A stretch of 64,000 nt of DNA from JAIOSM01 sp023143455 (GTDB lineage: Bacteria; Desulfobacterota; Desulfobacteria; Desulfobacterales; Desulfobacteraceae): assembly GCA_030632885.1 (NCBI GenBank), contig DAOVTW010000001.1, positions 124,001 to 188,000 on the forward strand, in the 5' to 3' direction. Position 1 is the stretch's first letter. Each line of letters starts with the position of its first letter. This document shows positions 44,778-53,886 of the stretch, piece by piece. The notes under the pieces are model-generated. The model saw only the letters and a program-made list of their open reading frames with translations. It did no database searches and was not told the DNA's origin. The translations under genes were made by a program, and so were the position numbers.

Positions 44778-46466
44778 ATGAATAATATTGACACCTCTAA
44801 AGAAATTTTGACTGGCCGTAAGCAATGGATTTTTATATTTATTATTACAATAGGAATTTTATTGCGTCTGTATGGAATCAATGCGCCGTTATTGGATAGT
44901 CATCAACTGAGGCAAACACAAACAGCGATGATGGCTAAAAACATTTATTCTGATAATATGAATATATTTAAGACCCGATTAGACTTCGTGGGTGATAAAT
45001 CTAATTATATTATTTTTGAGTTTCCACTAATGCATGGTATATCAGCTCTACTGTATAATATATTTGGAGTGCATGATGTAATAGGTAGATTGGTTAGTTT
45101 GGCATTTTCTATTGGGGCACTATTTACGATATATGGATTAGCCCGCTACTTTTTACCTATTAATGCTGCTTTGGTCACACTGGCTGTATACACATTATCG
45201 CCGATGGATATCTTTTTTAGTCGCGCTTTTATGCCTGAGTCCTCTATGATGTTTTTATCAATAGCAGCGATGTATTTTTTTTATCAATGGATTGAGAAGG
45301 GAAAGAGACTTGCATATTTTCTTTCCATTGTTTGCGTGACATTGGGATGTATCTCTAAACCACCAGCTGGTTTGGTGTTAGCTCCTATTTTTGTTACATG
45401 CTTCATCAATTATTCGTGGAACGTATTCAAACGACTGAGTTTTTGGTGTTATTTTACCTTGCCACCTGTAGTATTTATTTCATGGGCAATATACGCCAAC
45501 TATATTAATGCGCAAGGAACAAATGCTCCTTATAGCGCCTCCTGGATATCAATATTAGGTAATATGCAACATATCACCTATTACTGGTTTAAGTTTGATT
45601 TCTATTTCTTTATTGGTTCTTCCATATTTCTCTTACTTCTCACTCCTCTGGGGTTTATTGGAATGGGCATAGGTTTATTTAGTATCAATAATAGAAATAA
45701 AAAAATTATTTTATATACATGGGCAGCTACTATTATTGGCTATTTTTTAATTCTTTCAACGGCGACTAGTGGACATATCTACTATCATCTTCCCTTGCTG
45801 CCTTTGGCCGCCATTTTGACTGGATATGCGTCTACAAGGTTGATTAATAATTCTGTACTGTTAGAGAGAATAAAATACAATAAATTAGTAATATCCTTAA
45901 TGTTGATTGTAATAATCGGGTATGGAGTTGGCTATTACAAATACTTCTCTTATATGTATGACACTAACCTACGAATGCCATATACCATGGAAGTAGCCAA
46001 AATTATAAAAGAAAAAACCAATAAAAGCGATGGGATAATACTCATGGAACCAAATGTTGCTACTGGTACTACGCTGGGTTATTATGCACATCGCAATACA
46101 TGTCAACTTAACATGGTGAAGTCAGATGAAGAGGCTATTCAGCAACTTGAGAGCTATAGAAAGCATAAAGCTCTGACATTTGTGGCTATTGATACAAAAT
46201 ATGGAAGCGGAATGAAATGGTTAAAAGAGCATCCAAGATTTCATGATCACATAAAGACAAATTATCAATTGATTTTAAGTTCAAATCATTATATTATATA
46301 TAATCTAAATGATCCTACTTTAGAATTAAATAAGCTCAACCAACAAGAAAAGCGAAAAAATGGTAGCAGTTTTAGCAAACAGCTTGGATATAGAAGGGCA
46401 GGTCAATCGTATTGTCACGATAGCACTGGTTTTGTATGCTTGTTTGTTACCACTGAACACAATTGA
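44778..46466 (+). CDS. GT39/PMT-like membrane glycosyltransferase
   Basis: A 562-residue membrane protein with about ten helices in its first 400 residues. The first periplasmic loop, LLDSHQLRQTQTAMMAKNIY, matches the GT39/ArnT-type motif in which Asp and Arg bind the lipid-phosphate sugar. The C-terminal soluble domain has SDGIILMEPNVATG. It would transfer a sugar from a polyprenyl phosphate at the outer face. Its last ~35 residues (107 bases, 46360-46466) read through the start of the next gene and look non-conserved, so the useful protein probably ends near residue 527. Confidence 0.86.
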   Translation: MNNIDTSKEILTGRKQWIFIFIITIGILLRLYGINAPLLDSHQLRQTQTAMMAKNIYSDNMNIFKTRLDFVGDKSNYIIFEFPLMHGISALLYNIFGVHDVIGRLVSLAFSIGALFTIYGLARYFLPINAALVTLAVYTLSPMDIFFSRAFMPESSMMFLSIAAMYFFYQWIEKGKRLAYFLSIVCVTLGCISKPPAGLVLAPIFVTCFINYSWNVFKRLSFWCYFTLPPVVFISWAIYANYINAQGTNAPYSASWISILGNMQHITYYWFKFDFYFFIGSSIFLLLLTPLGFIGMGIGLFSINNRNKKIILYTWAATIIGYFLILSTATSGHIYYHLPLLPLAAILTGYASTRLINNSVLLERIKYNKLVISLMLIVIIGYGVGYYKYFSYMYDTNLRMPYTMEVAKIIKEKTNKSDGIILMEPNVATGTTLGYYAHRNTCQLNMVKSDEEAIQQLESYRKHKALTFVAIDTKYGSGMKWLKEHPRFHDHIKTNYQLILSSNHYIIYNLNDPTLELNKLNQQEKRKNGSSFSKQLGYRRAGQSYCHDSTGFVCLFVTTEHN

Positions 46467-47838
46467 ATGGAACTGGTTTGATGTGCAAAGATTCGAAGTG
46501 AAATTAATCATGATCCCCTTTCTCTTCCTACTTGCTACGTGGCTCACGAGGATTGTTAAATTTCAAAAGAAAAGAACTATAAGGGAGAAATCATTTTGGT
46601 TTTTTTCATTAATGTATGCATCTTCTCAATTTCTGTCCTTGATAAACTCTCCCTTTGATATAGAATCGCTGAAACAGTCATTTATTATACTATGTTACTT
46701 GGTCATGATGATCATCGTATCAGATACCGTATCATGCCGGAAGACGATATCGTCAGTTCTAACAGTAATTGGAATAATGTCTTATATTATTGCAGCTACC
46801 GGGGTAGTCACTTTTTATTTTAATGGTTGCAATTTAGGTAGATTGGGAGCAGCAGGAACAAATCTACTGGGAATCATCAATTTGGGCGGCGATTCATACT
46901 ACTTTGGTGATATTCTACTTTTTGCAAGTGGGGCTGTTCTTTTTTTAACTCTAAAAAACAGTCAAAAACGTTACGTGAAATTTGTTTTTTTAACTTTGTT
47001 GTTCCTATGGTCTTCAGCAATAATTTTAACCTTTACCAAGGGTTTGATCATAGCAGCTGTAGCTTTTATGCTTCTATCTATTTTTTTTCTCAAGGGGAAA
47101 AGAATTTTCGTCTCACTATGTCTTATGTTATTCATGGTTGCTTTTTTTGGAAATTCTATATTAACAAAATATGTTAAAGAGAAGAAAGTTGGACAAAACC
47201 AATCAGCAAAACAATTATTTCTTCGTGAAAATCAAAGTTCATCTACTCAACATGGTCGAAATCATGTATTCGGTTATAATTCATTGTATGTTAGGTTAAC
47301 ACTGGTTGAAGTGTCATTGGCTAAATCAATTGATAATTTTTGGTTTGGTCATGGCGCAGGACTTTCGAAATATTTATTACCAGATATGGTACTTATTGAG
47401 ATGAAGGAAGATGCTAAAGTAGACATTTATAAGCATGATGATCTCACAGACGGCACAGAAAAAAATTGGCAGGCCGCGAAAAGAAACCTAATAGATTCCC
47501 ACGTTTTTTTTTTGACAGAGTTCTTTAATGTAGGAATCCTTGGTGCCTGTTCCTTAATTTGCCTCGTGCTCTTAGTTATTGTAGAGCTGATCAAAGTTAT
47601 TAAAACTTCAGTAGAGAAAAATGATCATATCCCATCGCTCCTTTTAGCTTCCATAATAGCGATGCTGATTTTTCGTCTATTTGGAAGTCTGATTTCGATA
47701 CCGTTCCTATGGTTCATGTTAGGATTCGCCTTTGGTGTCAGCCAAATTTATAGGGATCAAGGATCGATAAAACGAATACTGGATGATGAAAGATATGACC
47801 TAAAAATGAATCCAGAATCTATTCTCGCATTTAAATAA
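46360..47838 (+). CDS. O-antigen polymerase/ligase family membrane protein (Wzy_C)
   Basis: A 492-residue polytopic protein with about eleven helices. The long periplasmic loop contains the Wzy_C/WaaL region, FWFGHGAGLSKYLLP, then SHVFFLTEFFNVGILG, where the His and the GILG segment match the O-antigen ligase signature. It may either polymerise the repeat unit (Wzy) or ligate it to lipid A core (WaaL); sequence cannot decide. The ATG at 46360 overlaps the previous gene by 107 bases. The first helix (RIVTIALVLYACLLPL) starts at residue 17, so a start inside the overlap is needed. Confidence 0.85.
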   Translation: MVAVLANSLDIEGQVNRIVTIALVLYACLLPLNTIEWNWFDVQRFEVKLIMIPFLFLLATWLTRIVKFQKKRTIREKSFWFFSLMYASSQFLSLINSPFDIESLKQSFIILCYLVMMIIVSDTVSCRKTISSVLTVIGIMSYIIAATGVVTFYFNGCNLGRLGAAGTNLLGIINLGGDSYYFGDILLFASGAVLFLTLKNSQKRYVKFVFLTLLFLWSSAIILTFTKGLIIAAVAFMLLSIFFLKGKRIFVSLCLMLFMVAFFGNSILTKYVKEKKVGQNQSAKQLFLRENQSSSTQHGRNHVFGYNSLYVRLTLVEVSLAKSIDNFWFGHGAGLSKYLLPDMVLIEMKEDAKVDIYKHDDLTDGTEKNWQAAKRNLIDSHVFFLTEFFNVGILGACSLICLVLLVIVELIKVIKTSVEKNDHIPSLLLASIIAMLIFRLFGSLISIPFLWFMLGFAFGVSQIYRDQGSIKRILDDERYDLKMNPESILAFK

Positions 47839-48077
47839 GGTCAGTATTCGATTGTTTGAAAATGATAAAAAATTCTCCAACGGTCTATTCACCTGTACTT
47901 ATAGTAGTGATGAACAAATTGAAAGGTGACAATAACAGCGTTAGGGTTGTATTCCTTTCTTAAAAGCGGTATTCGATTTGAGGAAATTACTCAATCAAAT
48001 AGAAAAATTATGGAAGTCGAAGTAGGGAAAATGATGTTGAATAATAAAAAGTTATGTTTATATATGGAGAAAGGGTA
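47839..48077 (+). other. Longest non-coding stretch in the locus, with a possible small ORF
   Basis: A gap of about 240 bases, the longest between recognised genes in the polysaccharide locus. It contains the small GTG-started frame at 47926-48078. I find no terminator-like hairpin, insertion-sequence end or convincing promoter. Confidence 0.5.
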
Positions 48078-48078
48078 A
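47926..48078 (+). CDS. Possible 50-residue ORF, unknown or remnant
   Basis: A GTG-started frame encoding about 50 residues, including ALGLYSFLKSGIRFEEITQS and a lysine-rich end. A TGA lies directly upstream of the GTG, so it cannot extend. Its TAA shares a base with the methyltransferase ATG at 48078, a junction often seen in coupled genes. No convincing ribosome site and no known family; it may be a gene remnant or chance. Confidence 0.25.
   Translation: MTITALGLYSFLKSGIRFEEITQSNRKIMEVEVGKMMLNNKKLCLYMEKG
48066..48074 (+). promoter_or_regulatory. Ribosome binding site fixing the start at 48078
   Basis: GGAGAAAGG ends 3 bases before ATG 48078 (GGAGA ends 7 bases before). It lies inside the reading frame of the earlier ATG at 48054, so 48078 is the likely start. 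Confidence 0.6.
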
Positions 48079-48929
48079 TGGCCTGTATCATATGTGGTTC
48101 GGATTCTGAGAGTATAAAATTTATTTATTCAGATACTGAGTTCTATGAATGTACAAAATGCAAATTAGTAAGAACACTCCCTTTTCCACAATTAGGTGAA
48201 ATAAGAGAACATTATAAGAATAAATTTGAAAAGGGTAATTATAGTACCATACATTCAAGTATGGACATGTATATTTACTTATATAGAACATATATTGATT
48301 TAATAAAAAATTATTCCGGCGCTCTTTCGGGTAAGAAAATTTTAGATGTCGGCTGTTTTACAGGAGATTTTTTAGACCTGGCTTTGAAAGAAAATGCGGA
48401 AACTTATGGTATAGAACTTCAAGAAGACGCAGCTCAAATTTCAAACAAAAAGCATTATGGTCGGATATTAAACTGTCAATTTAATGATGCTGCTTTTGAT
48501 AAGACCTTTGATATTGTAACATTGTTTGGTCTTATAGAACATGTAACTACACCAGAAATATTATTAGAAAATATTTCAAGTTGGATGAAATCTGAAAGTC
48601 TTTTAATAATACAAACACCAAATGCTGGATCATTTTGGTCAAGCATACTTGGGAAATTCTGGCCACCATATGCTCCAGTAGAACATATTCATTATTTTTC
48701 TGCTAAAAATATTAAACAATTCTTAGAAAAATATAATTATACAGTTTTAAAGGTAAAACCACATATTAAAAAATTAAGTATTGAGTATGTCTATACTATG
48801 TTCCAGAATTTTGGCCCAGAATTTTATATACTTTTGAAGCCATTTTATTGGGTTCTACCAAAATTTTTAAAGAAGCTTAAACTTCCATTTTATGGTGGTG
48901 AAATGTTGATAGTTGCAAAAAAAAATTAA
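48078..48929 (+). CDS. Class I SAM methyltransferase with zinc-ribbon N terminus
   Basis: About 283 residues. Starting at ATG 48078 gives MACIICGSDSE, the first of two cysteine pairs (the second is CTKCKL). The SAM site is ILDVGCFTGDFLDLA, followed by TYGIELQEDA and LFGLIEHVTTPEIL; a SFWSSILGKFWPPY motif is typical of this methyltransferase group. It lacks the Methyltransf_14 C-terminal domain. It begins the WbuB-WbpV-WbpL-WbpM end module and probably O-methylates a glycan residue, perhaps the terminal one, which in some systems stops chain growth. That last idea is inference only. Confidence 0.82.
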   Translation: MACIICGSDSESIKFIYSDTEFYECTKCKLVRTLPFPQLGEIREHYKNKFEKGNYSTIHSSMDMYIYLYRTYIDLIKNYSGALSGKKILDVGCFTGDFLDLALKENAETYGIELQEDAAQISNKKHYGRILNCQFNDAAFDKTFDIVTLFGLIEHVTTPEILLENISSWMKSESLLIIQTPNAGSFWSSILGKFWPPYAPVEHIHYFSAKNIKQFLEKYNYTVLKVKPHIKKLSIEYVYTMFQNFGPEFYILLKPFYWVLPKFLKKLKLPFYGGEMLIVAKKN

Positions 48930-48990
48930 GTTGTTTCAAAAGAAGGATCAGTATCAGCAATATTTTAATTAATTTCATTATAAGATCAGT

Positions 48991-50226
48991 ATGAATATTT
49001 TAATAATTTCTCAATATTTTTGGCCTGAAAATTTCAGGATAAATGAGCTTTCTTTATCTCTTAAAAAAAAGGGGCATAAGGTCACAATCCTTACAGGGAA
49101 ACCCAATTATCCAGAAGGAAGTTTTTTTAAAGGTTACGGGTTGTTTAAAAGAAACCGAGAGGATTATGATGGGGTTCAGGTTATAAGAGTTCCTATGCTT
49201 CCGAGAGGTACAAGTGGTGTTTTTAAACTTTTAATAAATTATATTTCTTATGTATTAAGTGCAGGAATATTAGGACCTTTTTTTTGTCGGGGAAACTATG
49301 ATGTCATTTTTGTATATGAGCCATCACCTATAACTGTAGGTATACCTGCAATAGTAATGAAGAAGTTAAAAAAAGCTCCAATCATGTTTTGGGTTCAGGA
49401 CTTGTGGCCGGAAACTTTATCAGCTGTTGGTATTATTACTTCAAAAAAAACCTTGAAAATTGTTGGTTCAATGGTACATTTTATATATTCTCAATGTGAT
49501 AGAATATTAATTCAATCAAAAGCTTTTAGATCTTCTGTGGAAAAATATACATCAAAACCTGATAACATTCTTTATTTTCCCAATAGTGCAGAAGAATTAT
49601 ATCGACCTTTATCTTTTAAAGCAAATACCCCGGAAGAAAAATTAATTCCATCAGGTTTTAGAGTAATATTTGCAGGTAATATTGGTGCTGCACAAGGTTT
49701 TACAACCATAATAGATGCTGCAGATCTGCTAAAAGAACATAAAGATATCCACTGGGTAATTTTAGGCGATGGTAGGCTGCGGGCATGGGTAGAAGCTGAG
49801 ATTAAAAAGCGAGATTTAGGAGGAACATTTCATTTGTTAGGGAAGCATCCAATTGAAACTATGCCACGATTTTTTTCATTTGCTGATACTTTGTTGGTTA
49901 CCCTAAAAAAAGACCCAATTTTTTCTTTAACAATCCCTGCCAAACTTCAATCCTACCTGGCGTGCGGGCGCCCAGTGATAGCTGCTTTAGATGGTGCAGG
50001 GGCAGATGTCGTCAAAGAGTCAAATTCGGGTTTAGTGTGTTCCCCTGATGACCCCGGTGACTTAGCCAAGGCAGTTTTAGAAATGCACGGCATGTCAGAA
50101 GAGAAGCGAAGGATTATGGGGGAAGACGGCAGGAAATACTTTGAAGTTTTTTTTGAAGAGAAAATGCTTGTTAATAAGTTGGAAACATGGATGAAGGAAG
50201 TCTCAAAATGTGAGAATAATGAGTAA
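48991..50226 (+). CDS. WbuB-like family 4 glycosyltransferase
   Basis: A 411-residue GT4 enzyme. The N terminus ILIISQYFWPENFRINEL and TILTGKPNYPEGSFFKG are the signature of the WbuB/WcaI group, including L-FucNAc transferases of O-antigen loci. VFAGNIGAAQGFTTIIDAA starts the donor domain, and PAKLQSYLACGRPVIAAL is in the donor-binding region. The position just before WbpV/WbpL/WbpM-like genes matches loci where it adds the second sugar to undecaprenyl-PP-HexNAc. An L-RhaNAc/L-QuiNAc-type donor made at 39594-44678 is a reasonable guess. Confidence 0.9.
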   Translation: MNILIISQYFWPENFRINELSLSLKKKGHKVTILTGKPNYPEGSFFKGYGLFKRNREDYDGVQVIRVPMLPRGTSGVFKLLINYISYVLSAGILGPFFCRGNYDVIFVYEPSPITVGIPAIVMKKLKKAPIMFWVQDLWPETLSAVGIITSKKTLKIVGSMVHFIYSQCDRILIQSKAFRSSVEKYTSKPDNILYFPNSAEELYRPLSFKANTPEEKLIPSGFRVIFAGNIGAAQGFTTIIDAADLLKEHKDIHWVILGDGRLRAWVEAEIKKRDLGGTFHLLGKHPIETMPRFFSFADTLLVTLKKDPIFSLTIPAKLQSYLACGRPVIAALDGAGADVVKESNSGLVCSPDDPGDLAKAVLEMHGMSEEKRRIMGEDGRKYFEVFFEEKMLVNKLETWMKEVSKCENNE

Positions 50227-51205
50227 CGATCAAAAAAAAATTCTTATCACCGGTATATCAGGTTTTATTGGGCAAGCATTATTCGATAAATTTTTAAAGG
50301 AATATAGTGTTATTGGTATTGATAATAATATGAAACAGACGGTTCAGAGTTTTCCTTTAAATCTTTCAGATATAACTGATTATGAAAAAATTTCTAAATT
50401 TGTTAACATTCATAAACCCGATATAGTAATACATTGTGCTGGCATTGCTCATCAAAAAATCGGAGTTATTGATTCTTATGAATATTTTCGTGTCAACAGC
50501 CATGCAACTGAAAGCCTTGCCAAAGTAGTAAATAAAGCCAATCATGATGTCTATTTTATATTCTTATCTTCTATATCAGTTTATGGTGAAGATAATATAC
50601 AAAATTCTCTGTCTGAAGATGGCCAATGCAATCCTTCAAGTGATTATGGTAGTAGTAAACTTGATGCTGAAAAACGCCTAATTGCATTATATAATTCTGG
50701 AGAATTAAAAAAGCTTGATATTTTCAGACTTGCACCTGTTTATGACTCTGAATGGTCATTAAACCTGGACAGAAGAGTTTTTGCTACTAAGAAATTAGCA
50801 TATCTAAAATTTGGGACAGGCGAACAGGAGATGTCTGCTGTCTCCAGACAAAATCTTGTGGATTTTATTGAATATAGATTGGATCAAGAAAAAGGGAATT
50901 CAACAGATAGTTGTTTTATTAATATTTTAAATGTTTGTGATGAGAAACCATACAGGTTTAAAGAGATAATCAGAGTTTTTAAAAAATCTTCGTATCATCC
51001 AGACAGATTTGTCTTTACTATTCCTTTGTTTTTTGTATGGATGGTTACCCGAATGGCAGGGCTAATTCTAAGGAGTAAACGTCAATGGCTCCATTCTTGT
51101 TATAATAAATTGGCATATAGTTTAGTTTTTAGTAACAAAAAGATGCTTGATACAGGATTTGAGCCTCATAATAATTTAAATGCTGTTTTTTTGAAAAATG
51201 AATAG
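50219..51205 (+). CDS. UDP-4-keto-HexNAc reductase/4-epimerase (WbpV-like SDR)
   Basis: About 328 residues. ILITGISGFIGQAL is the nucleotide-binding motif, LSSISVYGEDN carries the catalytic Ser and DYGSSKLDAEK the Tyr/Lys pair. The C-terminal part holds a hydrophobic segment (FTIPLFFVWMVTRMAGLIL) that may attach it to the membrane. Between a WbuB-like transferase and a WbpL-like enzyme, with WbpM nearby, it fits the WbpV role: reducing the 4-keto product of WbpM to UDP-D-QuiNAc or its 4-epimer UDP-D-FucNAc. ATG 50219 overlaps the previous stop by 8 bases and is preferred to GTG 50210. Confidence 0.85.
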   Translation: MSNDQKKILITGISGFIGQALFDKFLKEYSVIGIDNNMKQTVQSFPLNLSDITDYEKISKFVNIHKPDIVIHCAGIAHQKIGVIDSYEYFRVNSHATESLAKVVNKANHDVYFIFLSSISVYGEDNIQNSLSEDGQCNPSSDYGSSKLDAEKRLIALYNSGELKKLDIFRLAPVYDSEWSLNLDRRVFATKKLAYLKFGTGEQEMSAVSRQNLVDFIEYRLDQEKGNSTDSCFINILNVCDEKPYRFKEIIRVFKKSSYHPDRFVFTIPLFFVWMVTRMAGLILRSKRQWLHSCYNKLAYSLVFSNKKMLDTGFEPHNNLNAVFLKNE

Positions 51206-51214
51206 ATAACTTGT

Positions 51215-52186
51215 ATGCAAAATATATTAATTGTGTTTATTAGCTTCTTGTTTGGTTGTTTGGGTGCCTGGATAATACATAAAATCGGCTACAAACTCGG
51301 TGTACTTGATGTACCAAATGAGAGAAGTTCACATACAAAAGATATACCTAAAGGCGGTGGAATAGGAATTCTGGCTGCTTTTGTTTTTTCCTCAATTATT
51401 ATCAAAATTCCAATAACATTTTGGGTTCCAGCGCTTGTTTTATCAATAGTCAGTTTTTTTGGAGACAAGGTGGAGTTATCAGTTAAATTTCGCCTGCTAA
51501 TACAATTTATTTGCAGTTTTATTTTTTTGATTAATTTCTTTTATTCAGCTCAGGTACATCTGCTCACATGGTTTCTAATTTTTCCTTTTGCGGTTTTTAT
51601 TGTTGGGACATCAAATTTCTATAATTTTATGGATGGAATCAATGGTATAGCTGGGGTTACAGGTGCAGTAGGTTTTTTCTTGTTAGCTTTTTATGGTTAT
51701 ATCTCAGGCGCTGTAACCAATTATAATGTTTTAGCCATTGCAGTTGTTTTTGCATGTACTGGATTTTTATTATTTAATATCCCAAAGGCAAAAGTTTTTA
51801 TGGGTGATATAGGAAGTGTTCTATTGGGCTTTGTTTTTGCCTGTATGGTTGTTTCATTCTCAAGGACTCTTTTAGAATTTATTTTTCTTGTTGGTTTTCT
51901 TTTCCCTTTTTATGCAGATGAATTAATTACAATGTTTGTCAGGATTAGAAATGGTGATTCGCTGAATATTCCCCACAGGCAGCATATCTATCAACTTCTT
52001 GCAAACGAATATGAGATTGAGCACTGGAAAGTTTCAACTGCTTATGGTGTAATACAGCTTGCTATTGGTATGGCAATAATTTTTCTACAGAATTATAGTT
52101 ATATTCCAGTAATTGCTTTGTTATTGATGTGTTTTTTTTGCTCTACTGTATTTGCTGTTGTTATCAGGAAGAAGTTAACGATTTGA
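51215..52186 (+). CDS. Polyprenyl-phosphate HexNAc-1-phosphate transferase (WbpL/WecA/MraY family)
   Basis: A 323-residue polytopic membrane enzyme with about ten helices. Family motifs are complete: DVPNERSSHTKDIPKGGG (Mg and substrate site), NFYNFMDGINGIAG (catalytic Asp), VFMGDIGSVLLGF and the loop HRQHIYQL. It transfers a HexNAc-1-phosphate from UDP to undecaprenyl phosphate, starting each repeat unit at the inner face. In Pseudomonas the homologue WbpL uses UDP-QuiNAc or UDP-FucNAc, made by WbpM/WbpV, whose homologues flank this gene. This is the clearest initiating enzyme in the locus. Confidence 0.95.
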   Translation: MQNILIVFISFLFGCLGAWIIHKIGYKLGVLDVPNERSSHTKDIPKGGGIGILAAFVFSSIIIKIPITFWVPALVLSIVSFFGDKVELSVKFRLLIQFICSFIFLINFFYSAQVHLLTWFLIFPFAVFIVGTSNFYNFMDGINGIAGVTGAVGFFLLAFYGYISGAVTNYNVLAIAVVFACTGFLLFNIPKAKVFMGDIGSVLLGFVFACMVVSFSRTLLEFIFLVGFLFPFYADELITMFVRIRNGDSLNIPHRQHIYQLLANEYEIEHWKVSTAYGVIQLAIGMAIIFLQNYSYIPVIALLLMCFFCSTVFAVVIRKKLTI

Positions 52187-52282
52187 GTTGGATTAGTAAA
52201 TTTATGATTTAAGAATTGTTGATCTTATTACGTTTCTGGAGTATTAAATCCCATCACTACTAAAAAAAATGATTTTTCGATA

Positions 52283-52287
52283 AGGAG
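52283..52287 (+). promoter_or_regulatory. Ribosome binding site selecting a TTG start at 52294
   Basis: AGGAG lies 6 bases before TTG 52294, whereas the first in-frame ATG (52309) is 21 bases away. The TTG is therefore the likely initiation codon. Confidence 0.55.
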
Positions 52288-52293
52288 AGGTGT

Positions 52294-53886
52294 TTGTTTA
52301 CTGACAAAATGAGAAATTGGTATCAAAATTCTAATGATAACGAAAGAGATTGGTTCTTTTTAGGTGTTCCTATACTGATATCATTATTAATAAAATTGAT
52401 TCTTGTATTAGCATTATACAGCAGTCCAATTAATAATGATGGCATTCTATATATTAATGCTGCCAAACAATATGCTATGGGTAATTTCGCAGATGGTTTG
52501 GCGCTTTATCCCATGCCAGCTTATCCTTTGTTAATTGCAATGACTCATATGACCATTCCTGACTGGATTATTGCAGGGTATTTTATATCAGTAAGCAGTA
52601 TGATACTTGTATTAATTCCTTTATACTATTTAACTAAGAATATGTATAACAAGAGAGTTGCGTTTTGGGCTTGTTTTATTTTTGCTATTTTACCAAGAAT
52701 GAATGGGTATTCTATGAATATAAGCAGAGACCCCCTTTTTTTGGTTCTATTTATTTCATGTGTTTATTTTTCTCTTAGATCAATTAGAGAATCAAATCAA
52801 TTTCTATTTGCAATAACATTCATATTGGCATGGGTTGCTACACTTATCAGAATTGAAGGTGTACTTTTCCTTGGTTATTATTTCTTTGTTTTAATTTACA
52901 TTGTAATTGTTGATAAAGAAAAAAGGTCTTTTTATTTTTTTAGATGTTTGACCTGGATTACTATACCTTTATTATTTGTTGGAATTGCATTATTATTTAA
53001 TGGTCAGCATGGTATTGCAGTTAACAGGTTCGATCAAGTATATTCAGAAATAATAATATTTTTCAAAGGGGATTTTCTTACTAAATCTCGCGAAATTTAT
53101 CAATTTTTTTCAGAAGTCGCAGGCCAACCACCATTCACTGATACTATTTACGGCTTTGCATCACTTTGCAGGCATTTTTTACCTTTTATTTATATGTTTG
53201 CCATAATACAAGTGTTAGTTAAAATTCTATTCCCTTTATTATTGATTCCCCTTTATATTGGGTTCAGAGATTCAGAAAAGCCGGCAGATAAATCAGGAAG
53301 ATTTATATTCGGGATATGGCTATTGTTTTTTTTGCTTGGTTATTATTTTTTAATAAAACAGGACATACTTATAACCAGATGGGGTATAGTGCCTACAACA
53401 CTTCTTCTACCATGGGTAGGTTTGGGGCTGGATAGGTTATGGAGTAAAATAAAAATTTCTTCACATAAAAGTGCAGTAATATTTTTGATTATTTTAATTC
53501 TAATTGCCCCAACAGCAAAAACATTTAGTTTGGTATCATCAAGAGATATCACAACTGTTAGTACTGTTAGATGGTTGGTTAACAAGAGAAAGATTAACAA
53601 ACTTTCAATCGTTTCAAATAATTTCAAAGATGCTTTTTATATTGATCTTGAGGCACAGGATCAGGCAAATTTTGATTGGAGAAGCCATTATTATGATAAG
53701 AATACGAGTCCTAAAAGTATTGAACAATTTGCTCTTGAAAAAAACGCTGAGATAATTGTTTTGAAAATAAAAAACAGGCATATTGGCAAGATTGATGATT
53801 TTCAATTTTATCAAGAGATTAATTCTTTTGCTGGCAATAGATATACTACTTTTATCTATAGAAGGTCATTAGCGGATGAAAATTAG
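52294..53886 (+). CDS. GT39-like membrane glycosyltransferase
   Basis: A 530-residue protein with about ten helices. The loop INNDGILYINAAKQYAMG, with LALYPMPAYPLLIAM after it, is the acidic first-loop motif of the GT39/ArnT-like group, and WVATLIRIEGVLFLGYYF is a typical inner segment. The short soluble C-terminal domain has IIVLKIKNRHIG. It probably uses a polyprenyl-phosphate sugar to decorate the glycan or the lipid anchor in the periplasm. The start is TTG 52294 by its ribosome site; the stop overlaps the wbpM-like ATG by 11 bases. Confidence 0.84.
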   Translation: MFTDKMRNWYQNSNDNERDWFFLGVPILISLLIKLILVLALYSSPINNDGILYINAAKQYAMGNFADGLALYPMPAYPLLIAMTHMTIPDWIIAGYFISVSSMILVLIPLYYLTKNMYNKRVAFWACFIFAILPRMNGYSMNISRDPLFLVLFISCVYFSLRSIRESNQFLFAITFILAWVATLIRIEGVLFLGYYFFVLIYIVIVDKEKRSFYFFRCLTWITIPLLFVGIALLFNGQHGIAVNRFDQVYSEIIIFFKGDFLTKSREIYQFFSEVAGQPPFTDTIYGFASLCRHFLPFIYMFAIIQVLVKILFPLLLIPLYIGFRDSEKPADKSGRFIFGIWLLFFLLGYYFLIKQDILITRWGIVPTTLLLPWVGLGLDRLWSKIKISSHKSAVIFLIILILIAPTAKTFSLVSSRDITTVSTVRWLVNKRKINKLSIVSNNFKDAFYIDLEAQDQANFDWRSHYYDKNTSPKSIEQFALEKNAEIIVLKIKNRHIGKIDDFQFYQEINSFAGNRYTTFIYRRSLADEN

